Positions 43,129 through 52,414 of a stretch of 64,000 nucleotides of DNA are shown one piece after another. A model generated the notes under the pieces. The model saw only the letters and a list, made by a program, of their open reading frames with translations, was not told the origin of the DNA and made no database searches. The stretch comes from Nonlabens sp. (GTDB lineage Bacteria; Bacteroidota; Bacteroidia; Flavobacteriales; Flavobacteriaceae): NCBI RefSeq assembly GCF_018401815.1, contig NZ_JAGYKG010000003.1, positions 310,001-374,000 of the forward strand, given 5' to 3'. Numbering within the stretch: position 1 is the stretch's first letter; each line of letters starts with the position of its first letter. The position numbers and the translations under genes are program-made.

Positions 43129-45817
43129 GTTCAAATATTTATTTAACTCAAAGAAAAAGACCCTAAGTGGTCTTTTTCTATTTTTACTATGCTTTATAAG
43201 CAATGCACAAATCTCTGGTACTGCGGTAAATGAATTAAAAGAACCAGTGGCTTTTGCAACGGTGATTCTTAAAACCGCACAAGACAGTAGTATTGTGGCT
43301 TTTACACAAACAGATCAACTGGGTTTTTATAACATCCAACCAGAAGATACTGGCGCACACTTTCTTACTATCTCTTCTTTATCCTATAAAGCTGCGCCAG
43401 TTACTATCAATATTATAGATGTTAAGGAAGAGATCACCATTAACGTAACCATGCAAGAGCAACAACTAGAGCTCAATGAAATTATCATTAATGCAGACTT
43501 GCCTATACGTATTAAGAAAGACACCATTATTATAGATGCCAAAGCCTTTATACAAGGCAATGAAGAAGTGGTAGAAGATTTACTTAAAAAAATCCCTGGT
43601 CTCATTGTAGAAGCAGATGGCACGATTAAAATAGGTAATCAAGAGGTAGAAAAAGTCATGGTACAAGGCGATGACTTTTTTGAAAAAGGCTATAAAATCC
43701 TCACTAAAAATATGCCTGTAAAGCCCCTCAACAAAATTGAGATCCTTCAACACTATTCAAATAATAAACTTCTAAAAGGAGTAGAAGAAAGTGATAAAGT
43801 CGCTTTGAATCTTACTCTAGATGAAGATGCCAAACGCCAGTGGTTTGGTAATGTAGAAATAGGTCAAGATCTAGAAGGTGATTCTTTTTATCAAGCACGG
43901 TTTAATTTAATGAGCTTTGGTAAAAAGAATAAATTCTATTTTTTAGGAAATGCCAACTCTACTGGTCAAGAAGCCACAGGAGATGTGAGTACTCTTATCA
44001 ATCCTATTCGCTATGAAGAACCTGGTCGTGTAGGAGATGGCGAGCAAGTTAGCAATTTATTGAGTCTAGAAGCTGGATTGTATAACTTTAAAGCCAGTCG
44101 TTCAAATTTTAATAACGCAGAGTTGCTTTCGCTCAACGCTATTTTTAACCCAAGCGAAAAACTAAAACTAAAAACCATAGGCTTTTTTAATTGGGACGAG
44201 AAGGACTTTTTTAGAAACAGCACCAATAGCTTTTTTGCAAACGATACTGATTTCACTACTACCGAAGATTATGTATTGCGCAACAAGTACCAGACCAGTT
44301 TTGGTAAATTCCAGCTCAATTATGATATTTCTAAAACCGCAAGTATAGAGTCCATAACTTCCTACAGCGATAGAGGCAACGATGCAGGTAGTAATTTAGT
44401 ATTCAATGGTGTTTCTACACTAGAATCGCTTACCGCAGCAAACCAGCGACTGGATCATATTACCACTTATACGAATAGACTTGATGACGCGCGTGTGATA
44501 CTCATTACCGGTAGATTTATTGATGAAAAAGCACCACAGCGATATGATGTGAATCAGTATTTCTTTCAGGATTTGTTCAATACGACACCACAACCAGAAT
44601 CTGTTTTTCAAGATCTAGAAAATGGCATGACCTACGCCGGTTTTAACGCTCATTATTTGGATCGCAAAGAAAACGGTCACTTGCTAGAAGTACAAGTAGG
44701 GAATGAATATCGAGAAGATCGGTTAGAAAATAAGTTAGGCTTTCGCGAAAGCGGAAACACCATCAATCCCACGCCAGGTTATGAAAATGATACCAGATAC
44801 CGTGTCAATGACCTGTACTTGAAAGGGAAATACCTTTACAAATGGAGCGATGTAAAACTAACAGGATCGCTAGACGCACACCAATTATTTAATAGTCTGG
44901 AACAATCAGGAACTAGCTCAAGTGAGCAACCGTTTTTCATTAATCCAAGACTCGATGCCAGTTATAAGATCAATAAAAAAAATAGAATAAGCATAGGAGG
45001 CGCACACAATACAACAAACGCTGGTATTCTTGATGTGTATGATCAATTTGTGTTGACCAGTTTTAGATCTTTTAATAAAGGAACGGGCAGTTTTAACCAA
45101 GTAGAGGCGAGCAGTCTTAATTTTAATTATCAGCTAGGTAACTGGAGCGATCAGTTTTTTGCCAATTTTATAGCCAGTTATACCCAAGATCACGATTTTT
45201 TCTCTACAAATTCTGTTTTACAACCTAATTACTCGCAAACGTCTAAGATTCTCATCGAAGACAGAGAGTCTATAATGCTCAATGCCAACATGGATTATTA
45301 CTTGGGTAACATCAGTTCTAACTTTAAATGGAAAGGCGGCTACTCGCAACGTAATTTTAAAAACATCATTAATAATTCTAACTTAAGAGAAGTAGAAAGT
45401 GCCAACTATAATTTAGGTCTAGAAATGCGATCTGCCTTTGACGGTATTTTTAATTACCACATAGGTACTACTTGGACATGGAATGAAATAGAGTCGGCTG
45501 GTATTAAAAACTCTTTTGTAGATAACAACTCGTTTCTGGATTTAAACTTTGTTTTTAATGAGCAGTTTGATGTTCAGGTCAAATCAGAGCGGTACTTCTT
45601 TGGTAATATTAACGAAGGCGATAACACCTATTATTTCCTCGATATGAATGCTCGATATAATATAAAAGACAGTCCGTTTTCGTTCTCCTTTATGGCAAGG
45701 AACCTTACCAATACAGAGCAATTTAGAACCAGTTCCATAAATGATGTTTCTTCCTCTACGGTTTCTTATCGATTGTTACCTCGATACTTATTGCTTAAGG
45801 TGAAGTATCGATTTTAG
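43112..45817 (+). CDS. TonB-linked outer-membrane receptor with CarboxypepD_reg domain
   Basis: 901 residues from the ATG at 43112 (a TTG codon precedes it in frame). A signal peptide ends near LFLLCFISNAQ. A CarboxypepD_reg-like domain (ISGTAVNELKEPVAFATVIL) covers residues ~30-115, then a plug-like part (LLKKIPGLIVEADGTIKIG, VMVQGDDFF) and a barrel to the C-terminal Phe (LLKVKYRF), the signal for outer-membrane insertion. It belongs to the OMP_b-brl_3 group. The substrate is unknown; the neighbours suggest a peptide or protein. It carries palindrome copy 5. Confidence 0.9.
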   Translation: MKKKNKFKYLFNSKKKTLSGLFLFLLCFISNAQISGTAVNELKEPVAFATVILKTAQDSSIVAFTQTDQLGFYNIQPEDTGAHFLTISSLSYKAAPVTINIIDVKEEITINVTMQEQQLELNEIIINADLPIRIKKDTIIIDAKAFIQGNEEVVEDLLKKIPGLIVEADGTIKIGNQEVEKVMVQGDDFFEKGYKILTKNMPVKPLNKIEILQHYSNNKLLKGVEESDKVALNLTLDEDAKRQWFGNVEIGQDLEGDSFYQARFNLMSFGKKNKFYFLGNANSTGQEATGDVSTLINPIRYEEPGRVGDGEQVSNLLSLEAGLYNFKASRSNFNNAELLSLNAIFNPSEKLKLKTIGFFNWDEKDFFRNSTNSFFANDTDFTTTEDYVLRNKYQTSFGKFQLNYDISKTASIESITSYSDRGNDAGSNLVFNGVSTLESLTAANQRLDHITTYTNRLDDARVILITGRFIDEKAPQRYDVNQYFFQDLFNTTPQPESVFQDLENGMTYAGFNAHYLDRKENGHLLEVQVGNEYREDRLENKLGFRESGNTINPTPGYENDTRYRVNDLYLKGKYLYKWSDVKLTGSLDAHQLFNSLEQSGTSSSEQPFFINPRLDASYKINKKNRISIGGAHNTTNAGILDVYDQFVLTSFRSFNKGTGSFNQVEASSLNFNYQLGNWSDQFFANFIASYTQDHDFFSTNSVLQPNYSQTSKILIEDRESIMLNANMDYYLGNISSNFKWKGGYSQRNFKNIINNSNLREVESANYNLGLEMRSAFDGIFNYHIGTTWTWNEIESAGIKNSFVDNNSFLDLNFVFNEQFDVQVKSERYFFGNINEGDNTYYFLDMNARYNIKDSPFSFSFMARNLTNTEQFRTSSINDVSSSTVSYRLLPRYLLLKVKYRF
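44739..44752. repeat. GCTTTCGCGAAAGC palindrome, copy 5
   Basis: Exact copy within the receptor gene, read as Gly-Phe-Arg-Glu-Ser, in a surface-loop-like part of the barrel. Confidence 0.9.
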
Positions 45818-46786
45818 GTATGAGGCATTGGGTTTTCCCATTAAAAAAAGCCGACTTCAGTCGGCGCCAACAAAAAGAACACCGCAGGTGACGTCATAAT
45901 TCATAGGGGCGGAATTCATTCCGCCCTTTTTCAGTCGGCGCCAACAAAAAGAACACCGCAGGTGACAAAACAATTCATAGGGGCGGAGTTCATTCCGCCC
46001 TTCCAAAAGGGTTTGGCGGTTGATTTAAATCTCAAAAAAAAGTTTCTGCACCCTTTAGGGTTGGGGAACGGAAACTTTTGAACTCGAACTCGAACTCGAA
46101 ATTCTGAATTCCCGAACTAGAGTTTCCAAACCCACAATTCATAGGGGCGGAATTCATTCCGCTCTTCTTCAGTCGGCGCCAACAAAAAGAACACCGCAGG
46201 TGACAAAACAATTCATAGGGGCGGAATTCATTCCGCTCTTCTAAAAGGGTTTGGCAGTTGATTTAAATCTCAAAAAAAAGTTTCTGCACCCTTTAGGGTT
46301 GGGGAACGGAAACTTTTGAACTCGAACTCGAAATCGAAATTCTGAATTCCCGAACTCGATACGGAATCTGCTGGGCTCTATATCACTGCTATTAAGACGT
46401 TTTCGACTCTCGCTCCAACTGGCATTCTAGAGTTTCCAAACCCACAATTCATAGGGGCGGAATTCATTCCGCTCTTCTTTTTAAAAGGGATAACAGAGCT
46501 TGTGCCTAAGAATATCGGTACTGGCTGCGATCTTAGCTATGCCAAGAGAGCAACCAAAAGGGTTTGGCGGTTGATTTAAATCTCAAAAAAAAGTTTCTGC
46601 ACCCTTTAGGGTTGGGGAACGGAAACTTTTGAACTCGAACTCGAAATTCTGAATTCCCGAACTCGATACGGAATCTGCTGGGCTCTATATCACTGCTATT
46701 AAGACGTTTTCGACTCTCGCTCCAACTGGCATTCTAGAGTTTCCAAACCCACAATTCATAGGGGCGGAATTCATTCCGCCCTTCTT
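45818..46786. repeat. Right array of nested-hairpin repeat elements
   Basis: Three more elements (46009-46133, 46247-46443, 46560-46750) with the same GGGTTTGG...CCAAACCC ends and nested stems, interleaved with six GGGCGGAAT-type hairpins and GCCGACT-TC-AGTCGGC hairpins. The A-run before the latter becomes a T-run on the minus strand, so those hairpins look like leftward terminators. The array touches the dgkA stop. Bases 46480-46560 are single-copy and unidentified. Confidence 0.9.
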
Positions 46787-47164
46787 CTATTCAAAAAGCA
46801 CCTGTATATAGGGGACATAGATAATCAATCCCACAATACAGGAAGCAATGGCGGTAATGACCACTGCACCAGCAGCAATGTCTTTTATATGACCTATCTT
46901 CTTATGAAAATCTGGATGTATAAAATCGGCAATAGCTTCTGCGGTAGTATTCATTCCTTCCATCCCCATAACAAGGCCTATGCAAAAGGTTTGTGCGATC
47001 CACTCCGTGGCGGTTATACCAAAGTAACAACCCGCAATAGTCATAAAAAGAGCTATTGCAGCTTGTACCTGTAAACTGGCTTCAGTGCGCAACAGTAAGA
47101 AAACACCTTTGAAGGCATACCTTACTGCCTTTAGCCTGCCGATTATGAATTTAATGAAACTCAA
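46787..47164 (-). CDS. dgkA: Prokaryotic diacylglycerol/undecaprenol kinase family
   Basis: 125 residues with three membrane helices and the family marks RTEASLQVQ (helix 1), MGMEGMNTTAEAIADFI (catalytic Glu-Asn region) and HIKDIAAGAVVITA. It phosphorylates diacylglycerol or, as in most non-proteobacterial forms, undecaprenol for cell-wall and capsule carriers. Which lipid is used cannot be read. It follows tpx directly with no gap. Confidence 0.88.
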   Translation of the reverse strand: MSFIKFIIGRLKAVRYAFKGVFLLLRTEASLQVQAAIALFMTIAGCYFGITATEWIAQTFCIGLVMGMEGMNTTAEAIADFIHPDFHKKIGHIKDIAAGAVVITAIASCIVGLIIYVPYIQVLFE

Positions 47165-47665
47165 TTACAAAAGAGTTTTAAGAGCTTCTAAATAATTAGG
47201 TTCGTCTGCTATTTCTCCAACTTGCTCGTTGTAAATTACGTTTCCTTCTTCATCAAGAACTAGTACTGCTCTAGAATGAAAACCAGCAAGAGGACCAGAG
47301 GTCATCGTCAAACCGTAATCCGTTCCAAAAGAACCATTAATAATATCACTTAGATGTTCAACATGTTCTAATTCTTCATCGCTTGCAAAACGCTTTTGGG
47401 CAAAAGGGGTATCTCTTGAGATACACAACACTGCAGTATTATCAAGTTGAGTGGCTCTTGTATTAAAGTTCTTTACTGATGTCGCACAAACGTCTGTGTC
47501 TATACTAGGAAAGATGTTCATAATAACGCGTTTTCCTTTGTAGTCCTTTAATGAAGCTTCAGAAAGATCTGTTTTTTTGAGTTGGAAGTCCGGAGCCTGA
47601 GTTCCTACTTCCGGAAGAGTACCGTTAGTGGTTATTTCATTTCCTCCTATAGTGATGGTTGACAT
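47165..47665 (-). CDS. tpx: Thiol peroxidase
   Basis: 166 residues from the ATG at 47665 (MSTITIGGNEITTNGTLPEV). It has the peroxidatic Cys in FPSIDTDVCATSVKNFN and the resolving-type region ISRDTPFAQKRFA; atypical 2-Cys peroxiredoxins of the Tpx group reduce peroxides with thioredoxin. A second Cys is seen only in VLCISRDTP, which is the Tpx resolving position. Divergently upstream lies an OxyR-like gene, a natural regulator. A longer start 45 nt upstream lies over the promoter and is rejected. Confidence 0.93.
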   Translation of the reverse strand: MSTITIGGNEITTNGTLPEVGTQAPDFQLKKTDLSEASLKDYKGKRVIMNIFPSIDTDVCATSVKNFNTRATQLDNTAVLCISRDTPFAQKRFASDEELEHVEHLSDIINGSFGTDYGLTMTSGPLAGFHSRAVLVLDEEGNVIYNEQVGEIADEPNYLEALKTLL

Positions 47666-47689
47666 GGTGTTGGTTTTAAAATGAAACAT

Positions 47690-47697
47690 CAAAGTTA
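47690..47697 (-). promoter_or_regulatory. -7 box (TAACTTTG) for tpx
   Basis: The minus strand reads TAACTTTG here, an exact TAnnTTTG match, 24 nt before the tpx ATG. This supports the shorter tpx start. Confidence 0.6.
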
Positions 47698-47734
47698 CAA
47701 TTAACCTCAAGATGCTTTTTTAATGTCTTGTTAA

Positions 47735-48145
47735 TTATTTAGCCAGCTCCATCCATGACCGGATAGCGGCTACCTCTTCAGTTAAAAGTGGAGGGAACAC
47801 CTTCCTATTAGATGGCTTGTACACTGTATATTGGGCCACTGCTTGCGCATCTCCAGATTGGATCATCGCTGTACTCTTATAGATCCAAGTATAGATCCAT
47901 TCCATTTCTCTACGCTGGGTGAGGTCCTACTACTTTTTTATGTTATTGATGACAAGAAGCGCAATTGGCATTAAAAATGGACTTTTCTAATTCTTGTTGT
48001 TCTGTTATGGTTACTGTTGGTGGGAGGTCAATTGTTTCAAAAGGAGCTTGAATCGCATATTGTTGCTGCTTGTGTGCGACTAAAAATGCTGCGCAAAAAT
48101 GACTGCAATCATTGCGAGAATACGTCCTGAAAGGACTGCTAGAGA
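47735..48145 (-). pseudogene. Decayed c-type cytochrome gene
   Basis: On the minus strand one frame reads QQQYAIQAPFETIDLPPTVT, then KSIFNANCASCHQ followed by a TAA; a CxxCH haem site is clear. After the stop, KKVVGP and, one base off, LTQRREMEWIYTWIYKSTA and SGDAQAVAQYTVYKP run to a final stop at 47735. This is the known order of a small monohaem cytochrome c, broken by a stop and at least two frameshifts. Upstream parts (AAFLVAHK) also need a frame change. Confidence 0.75.
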
Positions 48146-48203
48146 AGCAGAAAGTTGGTTAAAGGTACGTATGGATTTGATAAGTTGTACCTGTGCCAAG
48201 CTC

Positions 48204-48217
48204 GCTTTCGCGAAAGC
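48204..48217. repeat. GCTTTCGCGAAAGC palindrome, copy 6
   Basis: Exact copy in non-coding DNA between the decayed cytochrome gene and the OxyR-like gene. Confidence 0.9.
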
Positions 48218-48304
48218 AAACCAACCTCAATACCGTTAATGCAACTCCTTATTTTAGAAAAGAAATACCCGCTTATCATGATAGATAAATCAAATGACAT
48301 TCCT

Positions 48305-48312
48305 TATTTTTG
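48305..48312 (+). promoter_or_regulatory. -7 box (TATTTTTG) for the OxyR-like gene
   Basis: TAnnTTTG match 15 nt before the ATG at 48328, in a short AT-rich leader. No clear -33 TTG was found. Confidence 0.55.
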
Positions 48313-48327
48313 TAGAAAATATCTATC

Positions 48328-49266
48328 ATGACAATCACACAGTTAAAATATGTTCTTGCCGTTGCCCAATATCAAAACTTCACCAAAGCAGCAGATAAGG
48401 TTTTTGTGACTCAGCCTACGCTGAGTATGCAAATTCAAAAACTAGAAGACGAGCTGGATGTACAAATTTTTGATAGAAGTAAAAAACCTATCGAGCTTAC
48501 TGAGACAGGAAGGAAAATAGTCAATCAAGCACGTAATATAGTTAATGAAAGTGATCGCATTCAAGATATTGTAGATCAGGAAAAGGGTTTTATAGGTGGC
48601 GAATTTAAGATAGGGATTATTCCTACGGTTATGCCTACTTTGTTGCCGATGTTTCTAGCCAATTTTGTAAATAAATACCCGAAAGTAAAACTGCGTATAG
48701 AAGAACTAACAACAGAAAACATTATAGAAAGTCTTCAAGATGGGAGTATAGATGCTGCAATTGCGGCTACCCCACTGAAAAACGAAATGATCAAAGAGCG
48801 AGTTTTATACTACGAGCCTTTCGTAGCTTATGATCCGAGGTTATCGAGCCAGCCAAAAACCAAAATTAAAGTAGAAGATATCAATATAGATGAGTTACTA
48901 CTTTTAGAGGACGGACATTGCTTTAAGGACAGTATATTAAATTTATGTCGCAGTTCAAGAGATACGGATAGAGAGCGTTTTATGTTAGAAAGCGGTAGTT
49001 TTGAAACCCTGATCAAACTTGCCGATGAAGGGCTGGGGATGACCTTACTGCCTTATTTAAACACTATGGATTTATCAGATCATAAGAAAGCAAATTTGAG
49101 ATTCTTTGAAGACCCGTCCCCAGCTCGTGAAGTGAGTTTAATCTACCATAAAAGCGAACTCAAAATGCAAATTATTGAAGCATTAAGAACCGTTATTGCT
49201 GGAGTGGTAAAAGGAGCGATCGCTTTTCAAAATGTACAAATAATAAGTCCGCTTGCGGGAAGGTAA
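48328..49266 (+). CDS. oxyR: LysR-family peroxide sensor, OxyR-like
   Basis: 312 residues. The winged helix-turn-helix is MTITQLKYVLAVAQYQNFTK to KLEDELDVQIFDR, followed by a LysR substrate domain. Two Cys residues, in LLLEDGHCFKDSILNLCRSS, are spaced as the redox pair of OxyR (family pattern HC-x-(6-8)-C), so the peroxide-sensing role is well supported. The divergent tpx gene is the likely target. Ends in a strong bidirectional terminator. Confidence 0.9.
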   Translation: MTITQLKYVLAVAQYQNFTKAADKVFVTQPTLSMQIQKLEDELDVQIFDRSKKPIELTETGRKIVNQARNIVNESDRIQDIVDQEKGFIGGEFKIGIIPTVMPTLLPMFLANFVNKYPKVKLRIEELTTENIIESLQDGSIDAAIAATPLKNEMIKERVLYYEPFVAYDPRLSSQPKTKIKVEDINIDELLLLEDGHCFKDSILNLCRSSRDTDRERFMLESGSFETLIKLADEGLGMTLLPYLNTMDLSDHKKANLRFFEDPSPAREVSLIYHKSELKMQIIEALRTVIAGVVKGAIAFQNVQIISPLAGR

Positions 49267-49351
49267 TACCGAAGTGACGCACTTCACCGCTACGTGTTTG
49301 TGCCGCGGCTTTGAGGTCGATGCAGCAGAAGTTGTTCACTTGTTAGAATAA

Positions 49352-49393
49352 AAAAAAGGATAAAAGGAATTTCAATTCCTTTTATCCTTTTTT
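49352..49393. terminator. Bidirectional terminator
   Basis: A long perfect stem, AAAAAAGGATAAAAGGAATT paired with its complement around TCA, with A and T runs on both sides. It lies between the converging oxyR and the small gene at 49412. Confidence 0.85.
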
Positions 49394-49411
49394 GAAGAAT
49401 TCATTTTTGAG

Positions 49412-49612
49412 TTATGATCCCTCCAATAAAGTCATGCACGATCCTAATTTTGGATGTTGTAAAACCAGTTGTTTGATCCAAATTTCTAATTCTTTTATTT
49501 CAAAGGGTAATAAACGACTAACTGCCTTTTGTAATTCCTTGCAAAATAGTGTAGAATCGAAACTCACTTTTTCAAGTATCATTTTAGTATACTCAAACAT
49601 AGCTCTAGCCAT
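49412..49612 (-). CDS. Conserved small hypothetical protein
   Basis: 66 residues from the ATG at 49612 (MARAMFEYTKMILEKVSFD); helical and without signal or membrane segments (LFCKELQKAVSRLLPFEIKE). I recall near-identical small proteins in many Flavobacteriaceae, which is the main reason to accept the frame, along with a terminator placed exactly at its end. Function unknown. A start three codons upstream is also possible. Confidence 0.65.
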   Translation of the reverse strand: MARAMFEYTKMILEKVSFDSTLFCKELQKAVSRLLPFEIKELEIWIKQLVLQHPKLGSCMTLLEGS

Positions 49613-49850
49613 AATTTTCAAGATTTTTGGTTAAGTAGTTTTTTTTAAACGGTTATTGCCTTATAAGACTGACTTAAATATACATCATAATCTTAATAAC
49701 TACAAGTTTTGAAGTTTAAATTAACGCAATTTTATTTCCTGAAAAGGATCTATAATGCCGCATGTAACGCATGTATAGTGTTTGAAAATATTCCTGCTTT
49801 TAAAAGAGAAAGCCCTATAAAAAGGGAGCACCATCAACAACAGTTGAATG

Positions 49851-50927
49851 TCAAGATAACATCCAAATACTAATCACACAGAGCACCGCAAAAAGAAAGG
49901 TAGATAATGCTACCTTTTTTAGCTCAGGATCCAGTAGGGCAGGAGCACTTGTTTTTTTGACTTTAAATACATGCATAATTAAAGGAATGAAGGCGAGTAG
50001 CGGAAGAAAAGCTATGTAATTGAGCTCCTTTATGCTGCTTATTTTAAAGAGAACAAGCTGAGCATGCTGAAGGTTTCCAGTAATTCTTAGGGCACTTAAA
50101 AAAGCAATTAAAATCATTGCGTAATGCAACCACTTAGCCTTAGCAAGTCCCAGCTTTACGACTATGGTATTCTTTCCAGCCTTTTTATCACTTTCCATAT
50201 CTCGCATATTGTTCAGGTTGAGAACGGCAACACTCAATAAGCCTATGGTGATCGAAGGAAAAATCATTTCCCAATTGCTGGTTTTGGTAATTAAATAATA
50301 GCTCCCCATGACACTAACTGGACCAAAAAAGACAAAAACAAAAACATCACCTAGTCCGCGATAACCATAAGCATTATCCCCTACGGTATAGTTAATCGCT
50401 GCCCAGATGGCCGCGATACCCAATGCTAAAAAGAATAAGGAAATCAATAAACGGTCCATTCCTAGACTTACATATATAAGGAGCACTGCACTGATTAGAG
50501 TAAGTATTGCCGTGATGACCATGCCACGTTTCATTTCTTGAGGACTGATGATACCACTTTGAATCGCCCGCATGGGGCCTATGCGATCTTCATTATCCGT
50601 TCCTTTTACTCCATCACCATAATCGTTAGCAAAGTTCGAAAGGATTTGGAATCCCAGAGTTGTAATTAATGCAAGGATTGGAATAAAGTAATTAAAATCA
50701 ATTAGATATACGTCAAGAACCTCTGAAAGTTCATTTCGCAAATTATTTGACAGCTGGTGATAACCTTTTTCTTTTTGTATGTTTTCTAAGATAGACTTAG
50801 CTAATGTTCCTTGATATAAACCCCAATATGCGTAAGCACTTCCCGCCAAAATCCCACTAATACTCAACGGTAGTGTTCTTAATCTTGCAGCACTGATCCA
50901 GGCTTTTAATTTACTTGCTTCTGCCAT
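49851..50927 (-). CDS. menA: 1,4-dihydroxy-2-naphthoate polyprenyltransferase
   Basis: 358 residues of the UbiA superfamily with about nine helices. The first prenyl-diphosphate motif is NFANDYGDGVKGTDN, and the second region is NLNNMRDMESDKKAGKNTI. It adds the side chain to DHNA in menaquinone synthesis; menF and menD occur at the right end of the window. An insertion of about 40 residues (KSILENIQKEKGYHQL onward) between helices 1 and 2 is not part of the core family. It overlaps holA by one base. Confidence 0.93.
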   Translation of the reverse strand: MAEASKLKAWISAARLRTLPLSISGILAGSAYAYWGLYQGTLAKSILENIQKEKGYHQLSNNLRNELSEVLDVYLIDFNYFIPILALITTLGFQILSNFANDYGDGVKGTDNEDRIGPMRAIQSGIISPQEMKRGMVITAILTLISAVLLIYVSLGMDRLLISLFFLALGIAAIWAAINYTVGDNAYGYRGLGDVFVFVFFGPVSVMGSYYLITKTSNWEMIFPSITIGLLSVAVLNLNNMRDMESDKKAGKNTIVVKLGLAKAKWLHYAMILIAFLSALRITGNLQHAQLVLFKISSIKELNYIAFLPLLAFIPLIMHVFKVKKTSAPALLDPELKKVALSTFLFAVLCVISIWMLS

Positions 50928-51934
50928 TACTTAGACATGATATTTACCATGGCTTCTTTTAAAAGATCAGCATGCGTTGCTTGATGCGTTCCTACACCTT
51001 TTGATTTGACATCCATATCTCTAATCACTTGAATAGCGCGACTGCAGTATTTCATCGGGTAGTTTTTTGCAGCTGTAATAATTTCTTGAACAAAAAACGG
51101 ATTCACCCCAGCAGCTTTTGCCACTGCTTGCGGATTCATGTCCTTTAAGGTGTGTACTTTTAATAATTGAGTGAAAAAGCTAAATAATTGAGCTGTTGTT
51201 AGTACCAACGGGTTTTCCTTAGGGTTCTCTGTAAAATAGTTGATGATTTTATGCACCTTTACCACATCTCTTGCCCCTAACGCTTTGCGCAGCTCAAAAT
51301 TATTGTAATCCTTAGAGATCCCTATATTGTCCTCGATGACTTGAGGAGTAATAGGGTGTTCTTTGGGGTGTACTAAAGCTAATTTAGAAAGTTCGTTATT
51401 GATTTTACTCAGATCAGTTCCTAGAAATTCAACCAGCATTCGGGTGGCATTAGGATGGATTTGATATCCCATTTCTTGGAAACGGCCAGTGACAAAAGCA
51501 GGAATCTTATTCTCATAAAGAGGCTTGCTTTCCATGTAAACCGAATGTTTTTTTAATAGTTTAGTAATTTTGCTGCGGCCATCAGGCGTTTTGTATTTGT
51601 AAGCAAATACAAGAATCGTGGTGGGTTGAGGTTGCTCGATATAGCTTTCTAGTAGCGCTAATTGCTTCACTAGATGCTGTGCTTCCTTTACGATAATGAC
51701 CTGGTACTCTGACATCATGGGATAGCGTTTGGCATTTTCCAGTACTTCTTCCATGCTGGTTTCTTTGCCGTAAATAACCATTTGATTAAAGCCTTTCTCA
51801 CCTTCATCAAGAACGTTATCTTCTATATAATCACTAACTTGATCTATAAAATAAGGCTCGCTGCCGCATAAAAAGTATACGGGGGCGTATTTTCTTTGCT
51901 TTAAGGAAGCTAAAATGTTTGTGACATCACTCAT
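50927..51934 (-). CDS. holA: DNA polymerase III delta subunit
   Basis: 335 residues with the HolA layout: an N-terminal AAA-like part (PVYFLCGSEPYFIDQVSDYI), a Walker B-like stretch in EYQVIIVKEAQ, TTILVFAYKYKTPDGR, and a C-terminal helical collar part (NPFFVQEIITAAKNYPMKYC). It is the wrench of the clamp loader. The gene divides from the HsdR_N-domain gene with only ~30 nt between starts, so the two promoters overlap. Confidence 0.9.
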   Translation of the reverse strand: MSDVTNILASLKQRKYAPVYFLCGSEPYFIDQVSDYIEDNVLDEGEKGFNQMVIYGKETSMEEVLENAKRYPMMSEYQVIIVKEAQHLVKQLALLESYIEQPQPTTILVFAYKYKTPDGRSKITKLLKKHSVYMESKPLYENKIPAFVTGRFQEMGYQIHPNATRMLVEFLGTDLSKINNELSKLALVHPKEHPITPQVIEDNIGISKDYNNFELRKALGARDVVKVHKIINYFTENPKENPLVLTTAQLFSFFTQLLKVHTLKDMNPQAVAKAAGVNPFFVQEIITAAKNYPMKYCSRAIQVIRDMDVKSKGVGTHQATHADLLKEAMVNIMSK

Positions 51935-51967
51935 CGAGAGCTGTTGTTGTTTTTGTATTATTGTGCT

Positions 51968-52414
51968 ATGAAGCCATTGCGACTACCAACTGGAAATTTC
52001 AGAGTCAAAAGTACTGAAAAAGGACGTGCTATCTTTGACCAAATCAGGAAAAAGTTTGTCATTTTGACACCAGAAGAATGGGTGCGGCAACATGTTGTTT
52101 TGTTTTTGCTTTCGCGAAAGCGGATCCCGCAACACCTCATCAACATAGAAAAACAATTGATCATTGCAGGAACAACTAAACGATATGACATTATTAGTTG
52201 TAACACCGATGGCTCTATACATTTAGTAGTAGAGTGTAAAGCGCCTAGCATTAAGATTGATCAGTCGGTTTTTGATCAAATAGCCAGGTATAATTTATCT
52301 TTAAAAGCTGATTATTTAATGCTTACTAACGGTATGGAGCATTATTTTTGTACCATGGATTATGAAAACCAAACCTACCATTTTATCCCAGACCTACCTG
52401 AATACGTGTTATGA
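51968..52414 (+). CDS. Stand-alone HsdR_N-domain protein
   Basis: 148 residues from the ATG at 51968. It resembles the N-terminal nuclease-fold domain of type I restriction enzymes, with Asp in KRYDIISCN and Glu-x-Lys in VVECKAPSI, the PD-(D/E)xK residues, followed by DQIARYNLSLKADYLMLTNG. No helicase, methylase or specificity gene is near, so it is not a restriction system. In Flavobacteriaceae this small protein often precedes a GT2 gene and faces holA. It carries palindrome copy 7. The role is unknown. Confidence 0.82.
   Translation: MKPLRLPTGNFRVKSTEKGRAIFDQIRKKFVILTPEEWVRQHVVLFLLSRKRIPQHLINIEKQLIIAGTTKRYDIISCNTDGSIHLVVECKAPSIKIDQSVFDQIARYNLSLKADYLMLTNGMEHYFCTMDYENQTYHFIPDLPEYVL
52108..52121. 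repeat. GCTTTCGCGAAAGC palindrome, copy 7
   Basis: Exact copy in the HsdR_N-domain gene, read as Leu-Ser-Arg-Lys-Arg. Confidence 0.9.
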
